DNA from: G965197555 sp965197555
GTDB taxonomy: Bacteria; Chloroflexota; Dehalococcoidia; Lucifugimonadales; UBA3495
DNA length: 64,000 nucleotides
Assembly: GCA_965197555.1 (NCBI GenBank)
Contig: OZ240213.1
Span: forward strand, 3,472,001-3,536,000
Direction: 5' to 3'
The notes beneath the pieces are model-generated. The model did not search any database and was not told the origin of the DNA. It saw only the letters and a list, made by a program, of their open reading frames with translations. This document shows, in pieces, positions 9,353 through 16,835 of the stretch. Each line of letters starts with the position of its first letter. The stretch's first letter is position 1. The position numbers and the translations under genes are program-made.

Positions 9353-10408
9353 ATGCAGGTAATTGATCTTCGGAGCGACACGGTCACCCAGCCCACAGAC
9401 GAAATGCGCCAAGCAATGGCAAGCGCCGAAGTTGGGGACGACGTCTTCGGTGAAGACCCGTCCATCAACCGGCTACAAGAGAAAGCAGCCGATCTGTTGG
9501 GCAAAGAAGCCGGTCTGCTTACCTCCAGTGGCACGATGAGCAACCTTATAGCCGCGCTAACCTACTGCCAACGGGGCGACGAAGTAATCATGGGCGATCA
9601 GGCCCACATGTTCTGGAACGAGTCGGCCGGAACATCCGGCCTAGCTGGGGCCCAAATCCGGCTGGTGCCCAATGGTACCCAGGGACGTATCGACCCGGCG
9701 GATGTCGAAGGCGCGATCCGGCCTAGGACCAACATTCATTTCCCGCCCACAACCTTGGTCTGCTTGGAGAACACTCACAACCGCTGTGGCGGTGGTGTCC
9801 TTACTCCCGAGGACACCAAGGCAGTGGCCGACGTGGCCCATGCCGCCGGCGCCAGCGTACACCTAGACGGGGCCCGCATCTTTAACGCCGCTGTAGCCCT
9901 TGAGGTGCCGGCAAAAGAGCTCGTTGCAGATGTGGACGACCTTAGTTTCTGCTTGTCGAAAGCCCTTAGCTGCCCCGTCGGGTCGGTGTTGTGCGGCTCT
10001 CTAGAATTCATCGACCAAGCACGCAGGTGGCGCAAAATGATAGGTGGGGGCATGCGCCAAGCAGGAGTGTTAGCCGCCGCTGGCTTGGTGGCTCTAGACA
10101 ATATGATCGAACGCCTCGCCGAAGACCACGCCAACGCCCGGCAACTGGCCCAAGGCTTGGCCAATATCGATGGTCTGCAAGTGGACCCCGAATCTATTCA
10201 GACCAACATCGTAATATTTGAGGTGGACCAAGGGCTGGGGTCGGCCACCGAGTTCATGAGCGCCCTGGACCGAGAAGGGGTCAAGGTCTCTTATCCGGGT
10301 GTTCAGTCGGTGAGGATGGTAACCCACCGGCATATTGACGGCAGCGACATAGACGAGGCGCTGGTCCGGGTGTCGAACGTGGTCCGGCAGCTCCGCTCAA
10401 CAAACTGA
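9353..10408 (+). CDS. ltaE: Low-specificity threonine aldolase (PLP-dependent)
   Basis: Splits threonine or allo-threonine into glycine and acetaldehyde. The 351-residue product starts with the family signature IDLRSDTVTQPT, has the cofactor aspartate in HLDGAR (Asp172) and the Schiff-base lysine in LSKALSCPVGS (Lys203). The ATG at 9353 follows AGGAGG with a short spacer; an upstream in-frame start at 9320 adds 11 residues not seen in the family. A TAGAAT sequence at 9315-9320 could be its -10 box. The family also includes beta-eliminating aldolases, so stereospecificity is not certain. Confidence 0.93.
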   Translation: MQVIDLRSDTVTQPTDEMRQAMASAEVGDDVFGEDPSINRLQEKAADLLGKEAGLLTSSGTMSNLIAALTYCQRGDEVIMGDQAHMFWNESAGTSGLAGAQIRLVPNGTQGRIDPADVEGAIRPRTNIHFPPTTLVCLENTHNRCGGGVLTPEDTKAVADVAHAAGASVHLDGARIFNAAVALEVPAKELVADVDDLSFCLSKALSCPVGSVLCGSLEFIDQARRWRKMIGGGMRQAGVLAAAGLVALDNMIERLAEDHANARQLAQGLANIDGLQVDPESIQTNIVIFEVDQGLGSATEFMSALDREGVKVSYPGVQSVRMVTHRHIDGSDIDEALVRVSNVVRQLRSTN

Positions 10409-10439
10409 TAGCTGGCGGCTGGTATAATGGACTGACGGC

Positions 10440-10685
10440 ATGGCCACACCATCGTCAATAGAAGAACGCATCGCTAAGCTCGAGGGTTCCTTCGAGCAGA
10501 TAGATGGTCGCCTTGGTACCTTGGAGCAAGACCTCAGGTCCTTTCGATCGGAAGTGAACACCCGAATGGACGGCTTTCGATCGGAGGTGAACACCCGAAT
10601 GGACCGGTTGATGTACTGGCAGCTGGGGCTGCTGGGGGCTATCGCAGGCTCCATCCTGACCACCGTGCTGACCAGAGTGCTCTGA
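10440..10685 (+). CDS. Small coiled-coil protein with C-terminal membrane anchor
   Basis: This 81-residue protein has a charged coiled coil from residue 7 to about 56, then a hydrophobic segment (WQLGLLGAIAGSILTTVL) and a short end, so it looks tail-anchored. Two consecutive 11-residue units FRSEVNTRMD+G/R come from an in-frame 33-bp tandem duplication (10541-10606). Similar small proteins are common in Chloroflexi and cyanobacteria and resemble phage XhlA-like anchors in layout only. The ATG lies 11 bases after a TATAAT box with no ribosome-binding site between them. Function unknown. Confidence 0.7.
   Translation: MATPSSIEERIAKLEGSFEQIDGRLGTLEQDLRSFRSEVNTRMDGFRSEVNTRMDRLMYWQLGLLGAIAGSILTTVLTRVL
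10541..10606 (+). repeat. 33-bp in-frame tandem duplication inside the coiled-coil gene
   Basis: Two adjacent 33-bp units starting ctttcgatcgga differ at only one or two bases and encode the 11-residue coiled-coil repeat. Eleven residues is a hendecad, so the duplication lengthens the coil without disturbing its register. Confidence 0.85.
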
Positions 10686-10761
10686 ATATCCACCAAGGCG
10701 ACCATTTCCTTTTTGTCAACTGAAAAGACTGGATCGCCCATTCCCATAGAGGGTAATAGCC

Positions 10762-12138
10762 ATGACCGAATCAGAACTACGCATAGTCGCTCCCACGGCG
10801 ATAGTTGGCTACGGGTTTCAGGAGAGCTCGCTGGAACGCGCCCTTCAGAACGACCCCCACCTCATCGCCTGCGACGGGGGAAGCACCGACCCGGGCCCCA
10901 ACTACCTGGGGATGGGCAAGGCCTTCGTCGGCCGGGATGCAGCCAAGCGCGACTTGGCTCTGATGCTCCAGGCTGCGGTCGACCGGAGTATACCGCTGAT
11001 CATAGGCACCAGCGGTGGTGCCGGAGGCGATGTTCACCTGCAATGGACCAGGGAGATCGTGGAAGAGATAGCTGCCGAAAACAACCTCCACTTCAAGCTG
11101 GCCCTGATTCACTCAGAGCAGTCCAAGGGTTATCTTGCCGAGAAACTGTCCCAAGGTAAGATAGAGCCCATCTGGCCGTTACCACCGCTAGATCGAGAAG
11201 GATTGGACAAGAGCTCCACCATCGTCGGCATGGCAGGTGTCGAACCTTACATCGAAGCCCTGGGTGAAGGCTCCCAGGTAATACTGTGCGGACGCTCCGA
11301 TGACGCCGCTATATTTGCCGCCTTGCCCATCAAAGAGGAATTTGATCCAGCCCTGGGCTGGGTGGCGGGCAAGCTCCTGGAGTGCGGCGCTGCTTGTGCT
11401 GTTCCTCGGCAGAAATACGGTAGCGAAGGTATTACTGTAACCGTTCGGGAAGACCATATCCTGGTGGAGCCTAACCACCTGGGACTTGCTTGTACTCCCC
11501 TCAGCGTCTCTACCTTCTTCTTACACGAGAACGAGACACCAATCCATCACACAGAGCCGTCGGGGCTCTTGGACTTAAGCGAGCTTGAATGTGAAGCGGT
11601 TGACGATCGCACGGTGAAGATTACCGGGGCCCAATTCCTACCCCGGGACAAATACACCATCCGGCTTGAAGGTGTGCAACACGTGGGTTACCGATGCATT
11701 TGCATCTCCTACACCCGGGACCCAGTGCTGGTCCAATGTATTGACGAATACCTGGACAACGTCCGGGACTTGGTCGTCCGGCGCGTTGATGGCATGGGGG
11801 TCCCTCGGGAGGACTACAAGCTGGTCTTCAGGGTGATCGGCAAGAACGCCGTCATGGGCGAACGGGAGCCGATTCAGGAAGTCCTGTCCCACGAGCTGGG
11901 CATTATCATGGAGGCGGTGGCGCCTACTCAGGACCAAGCCAACGAGATCCTGGGTTTGGCCAGGCAAGCAGGAAAGAATCTTCACTACGAAGGCAAACTT
12001 TGTGATGAGGGATGCTTGACCTACCCCTATTCACCGTCGGATATTCCGGCAGGACCGGTATACGAATTCAACATGCTCCACGCTGTGGAGCCGGATAGCC
12101 CACTGGAAATGTTTCCCATCGAGTACCTGAATGTTTAA
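10762..12138 (+). CDS. Acyclic terpene utilisation AtuA-like protein (DUF1446)
   Basis: The 458-residue product matches the DUF1446/AtuA family (PF07287): an early ACDGGSTDPGPNYLG block (37-51), IGTSGGAGGD (81-90) and the conserved C-terminal part. AtuA belongs to the citronellol/geranyl-CoA catabolic cluster in Pseudomonas, but its reaction is not established, and many homologues occur outside terpene clusters. Here it is followed 54 bases later by a DUF4387 gene, its usual partner. No geranyl-CoA carboxylase genes are adjacent, though a carboxylase beta subunit lies at 16836-18401. Family assignment is firm, the substrate is not. Confidence 0.88.
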   Translation: MTESELRIVAPTAIVGYGFQESSLERALQNDPHLIACDGGSTDPGPNYLGMGKAFVGRDAAKRDLALMLQAAVDRSIPLIIGTSGGAGGDVHLQWTREIVEEIAAENNLHFKLALIHSEQSKGYLAEKLSQGKIEPIWPLPPLDREGLDKSSTIVGMAGVEPYIEALGEGSQVILCGRSDDAAIFAALPIKEEFDPALGWVAGKLLECGAACAVPRQKYGSEGITVTVREDHILVEPNHLGLACTPLSVSTFFLHENETPIHHTEPSGLLDLSELECEAVDDRTVKITGAQFLPRDKYTIRLEGVQHVGYRCICISYTRDPVLVQCIDEYLDNVRDLVVRRVDGMGVPREDYKLVFRVIGKNAVMGEREPIQEVLSHELGIIMEAVAPTQDQANEILGLARQAGKNLHYEGKLCDEGCLTYPYSPSDIPAGPVYEFNMLHAVEPDSPLEMFPIEYLNV

Positions 12139-12192
12139 GCGGTCGGCCGTCAGCTAACCCACTGGTCGTCAAACTCCCTAGATACAAAGGCT

Positions 12193-12504
12193 ATGGCAAA
12201 AATACGTGACCTGGCAATAGTATGCCGCAGCAAAAATGCCAACCCGTTCTTGATTACACTTGACCTGGTGTTTCCTGACAAAGACACCTTTGAGAGGGTG
12301 CGCCGATCGGGCCGGGTGAGCAAAGGATCGATCTCTCGCTTGTACAAGGTGGCGGAAACCGATGTATTGCTGGTAGAGTTCCCCCCGGCCAACGCCATAA
12401 AAGCAACAATACCCCGGCTGCACGGGTCCGGTGCCGTGGAGGACACGGACGTTTACGGAGCCCAGCAGCACGGACCACTGATGGACCTTGAGATTCCAGA
12501 CTAG
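12193..12504 (+). CDS. DUF4387 protein, partner of AtuA-like protein
   Basis: The 103-residue product has the DUF4387 pattern: an N-terminal ...AIVCRSKNANPF segment, a central VFPDKDTFERV helix, and the C-terminal DVYGAQQHGPLMD motif. The family is almost always encoded next to AtuA/DUF1446 genes, as here, and is thought to act with them, perhaps as a small subunit; no reaction is known. The pairing strengthens both calls. Confidence 0.85.
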   Translation: MAKIRDLAIVCRSKNANPFLITLDLVFPDKDTFERVRRSGRVSKGSISRLYKVAETDVLLVEFPPANAIKATIPRLHGSGAVEDTDVYGAQQHGPLMDLEIPD

Positions 12505-12581
12505 CCCCCAGTCGTCATTGATCAGCACTTAGCAACAATCCGAAAGTCCGAGTGCGGGCTGGTTATCAGAGAGGCATTGCC

Positions 12582-13175
12582 GTGGCCGAGCTTTCGTTGC
12601 AACCCAACAGCACCGCTCTGCTGATTGCCGATTTCTATGCCGATATGATGAACACTGTACCCCACGCGGTGGACCGGCAGGTCGTGGCCAATACTCAGGC
12701 GTTGCAAACAGCCGCGAGAGACGCCGGGCTTCTGGTCTGTTATTGCGCCACGGTGTTCCGGCCCGGTTACGTCGAGATCAGCGACCGGAACAAGACATTT
12801 AGTCAACGCAAGAGCTCCGGCCAGCCTGCAGTCAGCGATCCGGTCCAGCTAATCCATCCTTCCGTCAGGCCCAAGGAAGGCGACGTGGTTGTGGGTAAAC
12901 ACCGGGTAAACGCCTTGTACGGCACCGACCTGGACATGGTCTTGAGGGCCAACGACATCAATAACTTGATAATCCTGGGCTACGCTACCAGCGGCGTGGT
13001 GCTATCCACCGTACGTTACGCGGCTGATCTGGACTATCGGCTGTTTGTGGTCGAAGACTGCTGCTCCGACCAAGACCCCGAGGTCCACGACTTCCTCACC
13101 CAGCGCATATTTCCCCGACAAGCTGAGGTTGTGTCGTCGCTAGAGGTGATCAGAGGGCTTCGAGGCGCCAGGTAA
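12582..13175 (+). CDS. Isochorismatase-fold cysteine-hydrolase family protein lacking the catalytic cysteine
   Basis: The product (197 residues from a GTG at 12582, preceded by GAGAGG) has the isochorismatase-like fold with the acidic residue in LLIADFY (Asp17) and the lysine in VVGKHRVNA (Lys106). At the nucleophile motif, usually GxATNxCV, it reads GYATSGVV, so the cysteine position is valine (about 139). Members without the cysteine exist, including isochorismatases of the EntB/PhzD type that do not use a thiol. Nicotinamidase or N-carbamoyl amidase activity is therefore unlikely. It follows AtuA/DUF4387 and might act in the same pathway. An in-frame GTG at 12552 would add ten residues. 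Confidence 0.85.
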   Translation: MAELSLQPNSTALLIADFYADMMNTVPHAVDRQVVANTQALQTAARDAGLLVCYCATVFRPGYVEISDRNKTFSQRKSSGQPAVSDPVQLIHPSVRPKEGDVVVGKHRVNALYGTDLDMVLRANDINNLIILGYATSGVVLSTVRYAADLDYRLFVVEDCCSDQDPEVHDFLTQRIFPRQAEVVSSLEVIRGLRGAR

Positions 13176-13193
13176 CCGGTACCACACCCGCTA

Positions 13194-13214
13194 GGAGACA
13201 AAGTATTTGTCTCC
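13194..13214. terminator. Hairpin between convergent genes
   Basis: GGAGACAAA and TTTGTCTCC form a perfect 9-bp stem around a 3-base loop in the gap between the convergent isochorismatase-fold and rarA genes. The position suits a shared terminator, but no T-tract follows on either strand, so intrinsic termination is uncertain. Confidence 0.4.
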
Positions 13215-13263
13215 CGTCCTTAGTGCCTCTTGCGGGATTTGCCGTCCCTGACGACAGAGGCCG

Positions 13264-14631
13264 CTAAGGGTTCTCTGGCGGGCCGACCGATGTTTCAGCG
13301 CCTTTTCCCCACCATTGCTTCAACCGCTGGGCAATCCATTTCTCCGAGCCTTCTTGGCTGGGTTCGTAGTAGCGGCGGTCCTTGAGCGATGGGGGGAGGA
13401 ACTCCTGCTCAGTGAAGTGTCCATCATAGTCGTGGGAATACTTGTATCCCTTGCCGTAACCCATTCGCTGCATTAGTCCGGTGACGGCGTTACGCAGGTG
13501 TAGAGGCACCGGTTCGTTCTTGTGGTTGCGGACATCGGCAAGGGCTTTATCGATGGCGACGTATGCGGAGTTGCTCTTGGGCGCCGTAGCCAGATAAACC
13601 GTGGCCTCAGCCAGGGGGATCCTGGCTTCAGGCATCCCGAGAAAGTGGACTGCTTGCTGTGCCGCCATGGCCACCGTCAGTGCCTGGGGTTCGGCTAGGC
13701 CGATATCCTCCGCCGCTAGGACCACCAGTCTGCGGGCGATGAAAAGCGGGTCTTCACCGGATTCGATCATTCGGGCCAGCCAATATAGAGCGCCGTCGGG
13801 AGCGGAGCCGCGTACCGATTTTATAAACGCAGAAATGGTGTCGTAGTGGCCCTCCCCCGCTTTGTCATACAGCGGTGAGCGGCGTTGAAGGGCGTCGGCG
13901 ATGGTTTCCAGGTCGATATTCCGGCCTCCCTCAGCATCGGGAGAGGTGGCGAAGGCCGCCGTTTCCAGGGCGTTTAAAGCCACCCTGGCATCGCCGTTGG
14001 CGATGTTGACCAGGTGCTCCAATGCCTGGGGTTCCAAGACCACCCCTAGCTCTCCCAACCCCCGTTCCGGATGGGCAATAGCGCGCCCGATAATCGTTCC
14101 CACCTGTTCGGAGCTCAGCGCCTCCAGCGTGAACACCCTGGACCTGGACAATAGCGGACCGATCACCTCAAAAGACGGGTTCTCGGTAGTGGCACCGATG
14201 AACGTAATGGTCCCGTCCTCCACATGGGGTAGGATTACATCCTGTTGAGCCTTATTGAACCGGTGTATTTCATCCACGAACAAGATGGTCCGCTGACTAT
14301 ACATGCCCTGCCGGTCCCGAGCCTCTGCTACCGTGCGGCGAAGATCGGCGACCCCTGAGGTCACGGCGGAAACTGACTCGAAGTGGGCGTCGGTGACAGT
14401 GGCGATCAAACGGGCCAACGTGGTCTTGCCACTTCCTGGGGGACCCCAGAGGATAAACGATGGCACCCGGTCAGCATCTATAGCCCGGCGCAGCACGCGG
14501 TCGGGCCCCACAATGTGCTCTTGCCCCACGAATTCTTCGAGCCCGCGGGGACGCATCCGGTCTGCCAGCGGAGCTTCCTGTTCAGCGCGGCGTTGCCGTC
14601 CGTGCTCAAACAGAGATTGACCTGATGTCAC
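13264..14631 (-). CDS. rarA: Replication-associated recombination protein A (AAA+ ATPase)
   Basis: RarA/MgsA (WHIP/WRNIP1 family) acts at stalled replication forks. The 455-residue product has Walker A GPPGSGKT (63-70), Walker B ILFVDE (116-121) within LFVDEIHRFNKAQQD, sensor-1 IGATTENPSF, and the C-terminal tetramerisation region that separates RarA from RuvB and the clamp loader. The length is typical. It is alone on the minus strand here, convergent with the isochorismatase-fold gene. No SOS box was noticed in front of it. Confidence 0.95.
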   Translation of the reverse strand: MTSGQSLFEHGRQRRAEQEAPLADRMRPRGLEEFVGQEHIVGPDRVLRRAIDADRVPSFILWGPPGSGKTTLARLIATVTDAHFESVSAVTSGVADLRRTVAEARDRQGMYSQRTILFVDEIHRFNKAQQDVILPHVEDGTITFIGATTENPSFEVIGPLLSRSRVFTLEALSSEQVGTIIGRAIAHPERGLGELGVVLEPQALEHLVNIANGDARVALNALETAAFATSPDAEGGRNIDLETIADALQRRSPLYDKAGEGHYDTISAFIKSVRGSAPDGALYWLARMIESGEDPLFIARRLVVLAAEDIGLAEPQALTVAMAAQQAVHFLGMPEARIPLAEATVYLATAPKSNSAYVAIDKALADVRNHKNEPVPLHLRNAVTGLMQRMGYGKGYKYSHDYDGHFTEQEFLPPSLKDRRYYEPSQEGSEKWIAQRLKQWWGKGAETSVGPPENP

Positions 14632-14682
14632 CAGTTTACTCCCAGAGGAGCCTCCAACCGTCCGTGGGCTAATGGCCGGGCG

Positions 14683-15735
14683 CTAGACCAACTCAGGCAT
14701 GACTTTGTCGACGAACAGGCGCATCGACTTCTCTACTTCCTCGTGAGGCAGCATGCCGCCGGTATTAAACCAACACATAAACTCTTGAGGCCCCAACATT
14801 TCTTGAAACTCTTGAAGCCTCTCCACGCACTCTTGGGGCTCACCCACTGCTGAATTCTGGTCTCGGATGCGCTCAAAAGTGAGATTACTTAGCCCATCTT
14901 GCATCGTCTGGATGCGCGGATTGACCTTGGCAGCCCGGGTGGCGGCTGGTGACCACATCATGTCCTTGATCGAGCCCACGTAACTTCTTACGGTCGTCTC
15001 AAGGTGAGTTTGAGCCTTCTTGCGGTCTTCAGAGACGACCACAGGCACCGCCACGGTAATCTTACCGCTGCTGGGGTCCCGGCCTGCCTCCGCGAGCTTC
15101 TCTTTGTAAACCGCCAAACCCTCTTGGGCCCGCTCATTGGTGCTGATCAACGGCGCCACCAACAGGTTGAACCCCAAAGTGCCCACCATTCCGAAAGTGT
15201 CAGGCCCAGTGGCGGCCACGTACACCGGCGGGTAAGGCTTCTGAACTGGTTTGGGAACCACTTGAAGGTCCTGGGCTTGGTAGTACTTGCCGTCGTAGGA
15301 CAGCTCGTCGTTGGTCCAAGCCTTTAAGACCAGCTCGACAGCCTCGAAGAACCGGTCCCGGCCTTCCTCCATGGACACACCGTAACCTTCGAAATGGCTG
15401 GGAATGATCCCCCTGCCGATGCCAAATATGGCGCGTCCCTGGGACAGGATGTCCAGGGTTGCTGTCTCCTCAGCAAGCCGGATAGGGTGGTGTAGCGGCA
15501 TCAGGTTGACCGCGGTGCCCAGCTTGATACGCCGCGTTGTTTGGGCGATTGCCGAGGCCAGCAGCAAAGGGGAAGCCAGGATGGAGAACCTTGGATGAAA
15601 ATGAAGCTCGGCCAGCCAGGCGGTGCTAAATCCTAGTTGGTCGGCAAGCTGTATCTGGGCGATGGTGTCAGCATAGCGTTGGCCCGGGGACTGGTCAGCC
15701 GCACACGGTAGCTGATAAAAGACGCCAAACTCCAT
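14683..15735 (-). CDS. LLM-class flavin-dependent oxidoreductase, paralogue 1
   Basis: The 350-residue product has the bacterial luciferase-like TIM-barrel pattern: MEFGVFYQLP start, LADQLGFSTAWLAELHF (about 30-46), LGTAVNLMPLHHPIRLAEE and the GRAIFGIGRG loop, which contributes to flavin binding. These enzymes use reduced FMN or F420 for monooxygenation or dehydrogenation; cofactor and substrate cannot be read from sequence. The next gene upstream (15775-16788) is a close paralogue starting with nearly the same residues, so the pair arose by tandem duplication. Expanded LLM families are a known trait of SAR202 Chloroflexi. Confidence 0.9.
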   Translation of the reverse strand: MEFGVFYQLPCAADQSPGQRYADTIAQIQLADQLGFSTAWLAELHFHPRFSILASPLLLASAIAQTTRRIKLGTAVNLMPLHHPIRLAEETATLDILSQGRAIFGIGRGIIPSHFEGYGVSMEEGRDRFFEAVELVLKAWTNDELSYDGKYYQAQDLQVVPKPVQKPYPPVYVAATGPDTFGMVGTLGFNLLVAPLISTNERAQEGLAVYKEKLAEAGRDPSSGKITVAVPVVVSEDRKKAQTHLETTVRSYVGSIKDMMWSPAATRAAKVNPRIQTMQDGLSNLTFERIRDQNSAVGEPQECVERLQEFQEMLGPQEFMCWFNTGGMLPHEEVEKSMRLFVDKVMPELV

Positions 15736-15774
15736 GGCTAGGTTCTCTCCCTTGCGCTGAGTCCAAGCGTTCTG

Positions 15775-16788
15775 TTATCGAAACTGGGGCATTATCCGCT
15801 CTGCGAATAGCTCCATCGATTTCGCGACTTGCTTATGAGGTGCCATGCCACCTATGTTAAACCAGCACATAAACTCATGGTTGCCGTAGGTTTCTTGAAG
15901 ACGACGTAGCTTATCCGCACACTCCTCGGGTTCTCCAACAACAGCGAACTCGTCGTAGATCTGCTCGTAGTTAAGACTGTTGGCGCGTTGAGCGCCGCGG
16001 GACGAGCCACCCATCTCCCTAAGGGTGCCCAGGTAATTGTTGATCGTTTCCTCAAATCCGGCTTGGGCTTTCTTGGCGTCATCGGCGACGTAGACCGGCA
16101 CATTGATATTGACCTTGGCCAACGACATATCATGCCCGTGCTCCTCAAGCGTTTGCCGGTACACATCCAATCCCCGAAGCGCTCCCTCGACGGTTACTAT
16201 CAATGGCGCAACCAGGATGTTGTGGCCCATAGACCCCACGATCCCGAAGGTATCCGGACTGTTGGATGCTACGTAAACCGGTGGGTGAGGCTGCTGGTAG
16301 GGCTTGGGGACTAACCGTAGTCCTTGAGCCTGGTAGAACTCCCCTTGATAGTGGAACTCCTCCTGGGTCCAAGCTCCCAGGATGTACTCCAAGGCTTCTC
16401 TGAACCGGTCACGCCCCTCGGATATGTCCACTCCGTAAGCCTCGTAATGGCTGAGCATGGACCCTCGGCCGATGCCAAAGATAGCCCGGCCGTGGGACAA
16501 CAAGTCGAGAGTCGCAGTTTCTTCGGCTAGACGGATAGGGTGGTGTAGCGGCACCAGGTTCACTGCGGTGCCGATCTTTATCCGTTGGGTCGTTCTGGCC
16601 AGGGCTGAAGCCACTAACAACGGTGCCGATAAAACAGAAAACTTGGGATTGAAGTGAAGCTCGGCAAGCCAGGCAGCGTCAAACCCCAACTCGTCCGCCA
16701 ACTGGACCTGGGCGAGTGTATCCTCGTAGCGGTCTATTGGGGTCTGGTCTGCCGCACAGGGTAGCTGGTAAAAAACTCCGAATTCCAT
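15775..16788 (-). CDS. LLM-class flavin-dependent oxidoreductase, paralogue 2
   Basis: The 337-residue LLM enzyme is aligned with its downstream neighbour nearly end to end: MEFGVFYQLPCAADQTP against MEFGVFYQLPCAADQSP, then the same AWLAELHF, LHHPIRLAEETATLD and GRAIFGIGRG blocks, and a shared C-terminal EFMCWFN(I/T)GGM segment. The shared tail suggests a common subunit surface or active-site lid. The two genes are 39 bases apart and likely co-transcribed with the carboxyltransferase gene upstream (16836-18401). Substrate unknown. Confidence 0.9.
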   Translation of the reverse strand: MEFGVFYQLPCAADQTPIDRYEDTLAQVQLADELGFDAAWLAELHFNPKFSVLSAPLLVASALARTTQRIKIGTAVNLVPLHHPIRLAEETATLDLLSHGRAIFGIGRGSMLSHYEAYGVDISEGRDRFREALEYILGAWTQEEFHYQGEFYQAQGLRLVPKPYQQPHPPVYVASNSPDTFGIVGSMGHNILVAPLIVTVEGALRGLDVYRQTLEEHGHDMSLAKVNINVPVYVADDAKKAQAGFEETINNYLGTLREMGGSSRGAQRANSLNYEQIYDEFAVVGEPEECADKLRRLQETYGNHEFMCWFNIGGMAPHKQVAKSMELFAERIMPQFR

Positions 16789-16835
16789 AAAGCAGGATAC
16801 CTTTGCTGAAGTGCATGTGGGTTGAACATGGGAGT

